Assembly: GCA_002068775.1 (NCBI GenBank)
Contig: MWAX01000164.1
Location: 1-16,524, forward strand
Source: Actinobacteria bacterium ADurb.Bin346
GTDB taxonomy: Bacteria; Actinomycetota; Humimicrobiia; Humimicrobiales; Humimicrobiaceae
Length of the DNA stretch: 16,524 bases
Direction: 5' to 3'
The notes below the pieces were generated by a model. It was not told the origin of the DNA and searched no databases. It worked only from the letters and a program-made list of their open reading frames with translations. A program made the position numbers and the translations under genes. This document shows positions 13,909 through 16,524 of this stretch, piece by piece (the stretch's first letter is position 1; the number at the start of each line of letters is the position of its first letter).

Positions 13909-16524
13909 ATGGAAAATAAAAAAAATAATAAAACAGGCATAGATGTTGCCGAAAGTGTTGAGCTTGATGATTACTATAAAAATAAAAAAATCAGTCTTTC
14001 AAAGAATGCAATAAAGGTCCTTGAGAAAAGATACCTGAAAAGAGATGAAGAAGGTACATTGCTTGAAACACCGCGTGAGATGTTTCTCAGGGTGGCACGC
14101 AATATTTCCATGGCAGAAAAAACTTATGGCCTCAACGATGAAGAAATAAAGGATATTGAGAGACAGTTCTTTGACATGATGGCGGATCTTGATTTTCTCC
14201 CTAACTCTCCGACATTAATGAATGCAGGCAAAGAGCTCCAGCAGCTTGCTGCCTGCTTTGTACTGCCGGTGGGTGATTCAATGGAAAAGATATTCGAGGC
14301 TTTAAAAGAAACTGCATTAATACAGAAATCCGGTGGAGGAGTGGGATATTCCTTTTCAAATATCAGGCCAAAAAATGATGTTGTCCTGTCCACAAAGGGC
14401 GTTTCCAGCGGACCCATATCATTTATGACTGTATTTAATGCAGCTACAGACACAATAAAGCAGGGGGGCACAAGACGCGGTGCAAATATGGGTATTTTAA
14501 GGGTGGACCATCCGGACATTCTTGAGTTCATAAGCGCAAAGGAAGATAGCTCAAAGCTTAATAATTTTAATTTATCAGTTGGCGTAACAGAATCTTTCAT
14601 GAAAGCTGTAGAAAACGGGGATGACTATGATGTGATGAACCCGAGGACCAAAGAAGTCATTACAAGGTATAATGCAAGGGAGATTTTCAGGAAAATCGTC
14701 TATCACGCCTGGAAAAATGGCGATCCGGGAATCATTTTCCTAGACAGGCTAAACCGGGACAATCCGACACCTCATGTAGGCATCATTGACAGCACTAATC
14801 CCTGTGTTTCAGGAGAGACTTATATATCTACAAATAAAGGATATATAAAAGCCAGAGACGTGCATTCACTGATGAAAAACAATGAAGATATAAAAATAAT
14901 TTTTGATAAAAGGGCGCTTGAATTCAAGGTTTCAAATAAAATTACAAACGGGGATTTTGAAGTGCATGAAAGCCCGGAGGCAGGAAGCTGGGAAAGGGGA
15001 GAAAAAGACCTGTACAGGCTGGTCACCCGCTCAGGATATGAAATAGAAGCAACTGCTGAGCACAAAGTCCTTACTGTTGGAGGCTATAAAAGCATTGATG
15101 ACTTAAAAAAAGGTGACGAGATCCTCGTCCAGCCTTATAAAGAATTAAAAACTGACGGACGGCTCACTGATACAGTGGAGGAAATCAGCTATTGCGGCAG
15201 GAAAGAAGTTTATGACTTTAATGAGCCAGTAAGCAACTCCTATATTGCAAACGGCATTGTTGTGCGAAATTGCGGCGAACAACCTCTTCTTCCATATGAA
15301 GCGTGCAACCTGGGAAGCATTAATCTTGCCAATATGATAAAAACAGAAAATGGGATACCGAAAGTAGATTATGACAAATTGAGAAAAATTGTACATACAG
15401 CAATAAGATTTCTTGACGATGTCATAGATATGAGCAGGTATCCTCTTGAAAAAATAACAGAGATGGTCAAAGCCAACAGAAAAGTGGGGCTCGGTGTGAT
15501 GGGATGGGCAGATTTGCTGATAATCCTTGGCATACCATACAACAGTGAGCAGGCCCTAGAGCTTGCAAAAGAAGTGATGAGCTTTATACAGGATGAATCA
15601 AAAGCTGCTTCCAGGGAACTTGCAAACCACAGGGGAAGCTTTCCAAATTTTAAAGGCAGCGTATACGATAATACTGAGGGTTATCAGATAAGGAACTCAA
15701 CAACGACAACAATAGCGCCCACAGGCACACTGAGCATCATAGCAAATTGCTCCAGCGGCATAGAGCCCGTGTTTGCAATCTCATTTGTAAAAAATGTCAT
15801 GGATGATGAAAAGCTCCTCGAAATAAATCCCTATTTTGAGCAGGTTGCAAAAGAGATGGGCTTTTATTCAATTGAGCTGATGGAAGAAATAGCTTCTAAA
15901 GGCACGGTTGCCGGGTTTACTGAAGAAATACCTCAATCAGTGCGGCGTGTTTTTGTCACGGCGCATGAGATCTCTCCTGTATGGCACGTCAGGATGCAGG
16001 CCACTTTCCAGGAGTTTGTGGACAATGCTGTGTCAAAAACGGTCAATTTCCCCAACACTGCAACAGAGCAGGATGTCGAAGAGGTATATATGCTGGCATA
16101 CAGGCTTGGCTGTAAGGGTATAACTATCTACCGTGACGGCAGCAGGGAAAGCCAGGTGCTTCAGGTCGAGAAAAAGAAAGCACCTGAAAGTCCGGAGGTC
16201 ACGCCACTAACCGGGGAATCTGCCGGAATTAAACCATCCAATGAACAGGCAGGCGGAATAGCGGGCAAAGAAAAAATCCTTGAAAAAGGCAGGGAAAAGT
16301 CCGGGCCCGAAACTGTAAAGACCGTGGAGCATAAAATTGCTGAAACTCATCCTGGCAAGGAAAGCACTGAATCCCCGACTCCAAGCGTAAAACCCAGGCC
16401 AAGACCGGATATTACAAAAGGCATGACAAAAAAATACAGCATTGGCGGTTGCGGCAAGCTTTATGTGACGGTAAATTCTGACGAAACCGGCATATGTGAA
16501 GTATTTACAAACACCGGTGAAGAG
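13909..16524 (+). CDS. nrdJ: Adenosylcobalamin-dependent (class II) ribonucleotide reductase, intein-containing, 3' end cut by window
   Basis: 872 codons are open to the window end. It reduces ribonucleotides to deoxyribonucleotides with adenosylcobalamin. Landmarks: FLPNSPTLMNAG; Cys116 in LAACFVLP, the likely redox cysteine; SGGGVGYSFSNIRP from 141; NPC interrupted by an intein; then CGEQPLLPYEACNLGSINLA from 455. Cys455 with the neighbouring Asn and Glu forms the N-P-C-G-E active-site finger loop, whose Cys carries the thiyl radical. Cys466 is the probable second redox cysteine. TTIAPTGTLSIIANCSSGIEP is the conserved C-terminal barrel motif, and YRDGSR ends the core (741-746). A low-complexity Lys/Glu/Pro linker of about 77 residues (752-828) leads to PRPRP and a zinc-binding-type TSCPD domain (GGCGKLYVTVN), which is cut off. 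The AGG-rich site at 13889-13898 is rather far from the ATG. Regulation is probably by NrdR. Confidence 0.95.
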   Translation, partial: MENKKNNKTGIDVAESVELDDYYKNKKISLSKNAIKVLEKRYLKRDEEGTLLETPREMFLRVARNISMAEKTYGLNDEEIKDIERQFFDMMADLDFLPNSPTLMNAGKELQQLAACFVLPVGDSMEKIFEALKETALIQKSGGGVGYSFSNIRPKNDVVLSTKGVSSGPISFMTVFNAATDTIKQGGTRRGANMGILRVDHPDILEFISAKEDSSKLNNFNLSVGVTESFMKAVENGDDYDVMNPRTKEVITRYNAREIFRKIVYHAWKNGDPGIIFLDRLNRDNPTPHVGIIDSTNPCVSGETYISTNKGYIKARDVHSLMKNNEDIKIIFDKRALEFKVSNKITNGDFEVHESPEAGSWERGEKDLYRLVTRSGYEIEATAEHKVLTVGGYKSIDDLKKGDEILVQPYKELKTDGRLTDTVEEISYCGRKEVYDFNEPVSNSYIANGIVVRNCGEQPLLPYEACNLGSINLANMIKTENGIPKVDYDKLRKIVHTAIRFLDDVIDMSRYPLEKITEMVKANRKVGLGVMGWADLLIILGIPYNSEQALELAKEVMSFIQDESKAASRELANHRGSFPNFKGSVYDNTEGYQIRNSTTTTIAPTGTLSIIANCSSGIEPVFAISFVKNVMDDEKLLEINPYFEQVAKEMGFYSIELMEEIASKGTVAGFTEEIPQSVRRVFVTAHEISPVWHVRMQATFQEFVDNAVSKTVNFPNTATEQDVEEVYMLAYRLGCKGITIYRDGSRESQVLQVEKKKAPESPEVTPLTGESAGIKPSNEQAGGIAGKEKILEKGREKSGPETVKTVEHKIAETHPGKESTESPTPSVKPRPRPDITKGMTKKYSIGGCGKLYVTVNSDETGICEVFTNTGEE
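14803..15270 (+). other. Mini-intein in nrdJ (156 residues, no homing endonuclease)
   Basis: The frame interrupts the RNR motif STNP-CGEQPL with residues 299-454. Block A starts at Cys299 (CVSGETYIST). Block B is GYEIEATAEHKVLT with TxxH at T382-H385. Block F is VYDFNEPVSNSYIANGI. Block G ends VVRN, with Asn454 followed by Cys455 as the +1 nucleophile. Only about 40 residues separate blocks B and F, so no LAGLIDADG endonuclease fits and the element cannot home by itself. The penultimate residue is Arg instead of the usual His, which may slow Asn cyclisation but is tolerated in some inteins. Removal restores NPCGEQ, so splicing is needed for enzyme activity. Confidence 0.92.

Noticed and set aside
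13875..13919. 14-codon upstream ORF (MNFFKKDRKYLYGK) overlapping the nrdJ start
   Set aside because: No ribosome site and no terminator or pause structure tied to it; the Lys/Phe run comes from AT-rich sequence. Probably chance.
15070..15210. Homing endonuclease domain inside the intein
   Set aside because: Only about 40 residues lie between splicing blocks B and F, with no LAGLIDADG or HNH motif.
14124..15396. Minus-strand open frames of about 80-160 codons opposite nrdJ
   Set aside because: They lie antisense to a continuous, well-conserved reductase-intein frame, have no family resemblance and no ribosome sites. They are shadows.

Overview
The window is AT-rich bacterial chromosome, with no phage, transposon, tRNA, rRNA or CRISPR signal. 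The best lineage clue is a 31-residue basic ribosomal protein on the minus strand at 11320-11415. It resembles bS22 (AURKAIP1/COX24-type) of Actinobacteriota. With a cobalamin-dependent ribonucleotide reductase and low G+C, this suggests a deep-branching, low-GC actinobacterial lineage, possibly a subsurface or uncultured one. That placement is inference. Several genes have weak or no Shine-Dalgarno sequence; others have good ones.

Left part (1-4071): the tail of an ABC-2 transporter permease. A minus-strand DUF6125/ATC-hydrolase-like protein follows. Divergent from it is a lipoprotein with a long coiled coil and a trypsin-like serine protease domain. Next comes a two-gene amidohydrolase operon. 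Its first member has lost all recognisable metal ligands. The second keeps all of them but carries one in-frame TAG. A strong, apparently bidirectional terminator closes the operon.

Middle part (4087-8590): a possible 30-residue ORF and a membrane-anchored CAP/SCP-domain protein, both on the minus strand. The CAP gene has a leader of about 330 nt that starts from a perfect TTGACA-N17-TATAAT promoter. The leader holds a cyclic-di-GMP-II riboswitch, an intrinsic terminator that competes with the aptamer 5' flank, a possible 11-codon leader ORF with a sequestered Shine-Dalgarno sequence, and a second terminator just before the gene. Upstream lies an 863-residue membrane protein with 7TM, PAS, GAF, GGDEF and HD-GYP domains, then a divergent cupin_5 (DUF985) protein.

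Right part (8671-16524): a compact minus-strand operon of bS22, homocysteine S-methyltransferase, a CAP-domain lipoprotein and a DegV protein. Divergent from it is a second membrane diguanylate cyclase (7TM-PAS-GAF-GGDEF). Last is the adenosylcobalamin-dependent ribonucleotide reductase gene nrdJ, cut by the window end. Its promoter overlaps the first of two putative NrdR boxes. A 156-residue mini-intein sits immediately before the predicted thiyl-radical cysteine.

The most coherent theme is cyclic di-GMP. Two membrane sensor enzymes could make it (one could also degrade it), and a c-di-GMP-II riboswitch appears to control a secreted or surface CAP-domain protein through a two-step attenuated leader.
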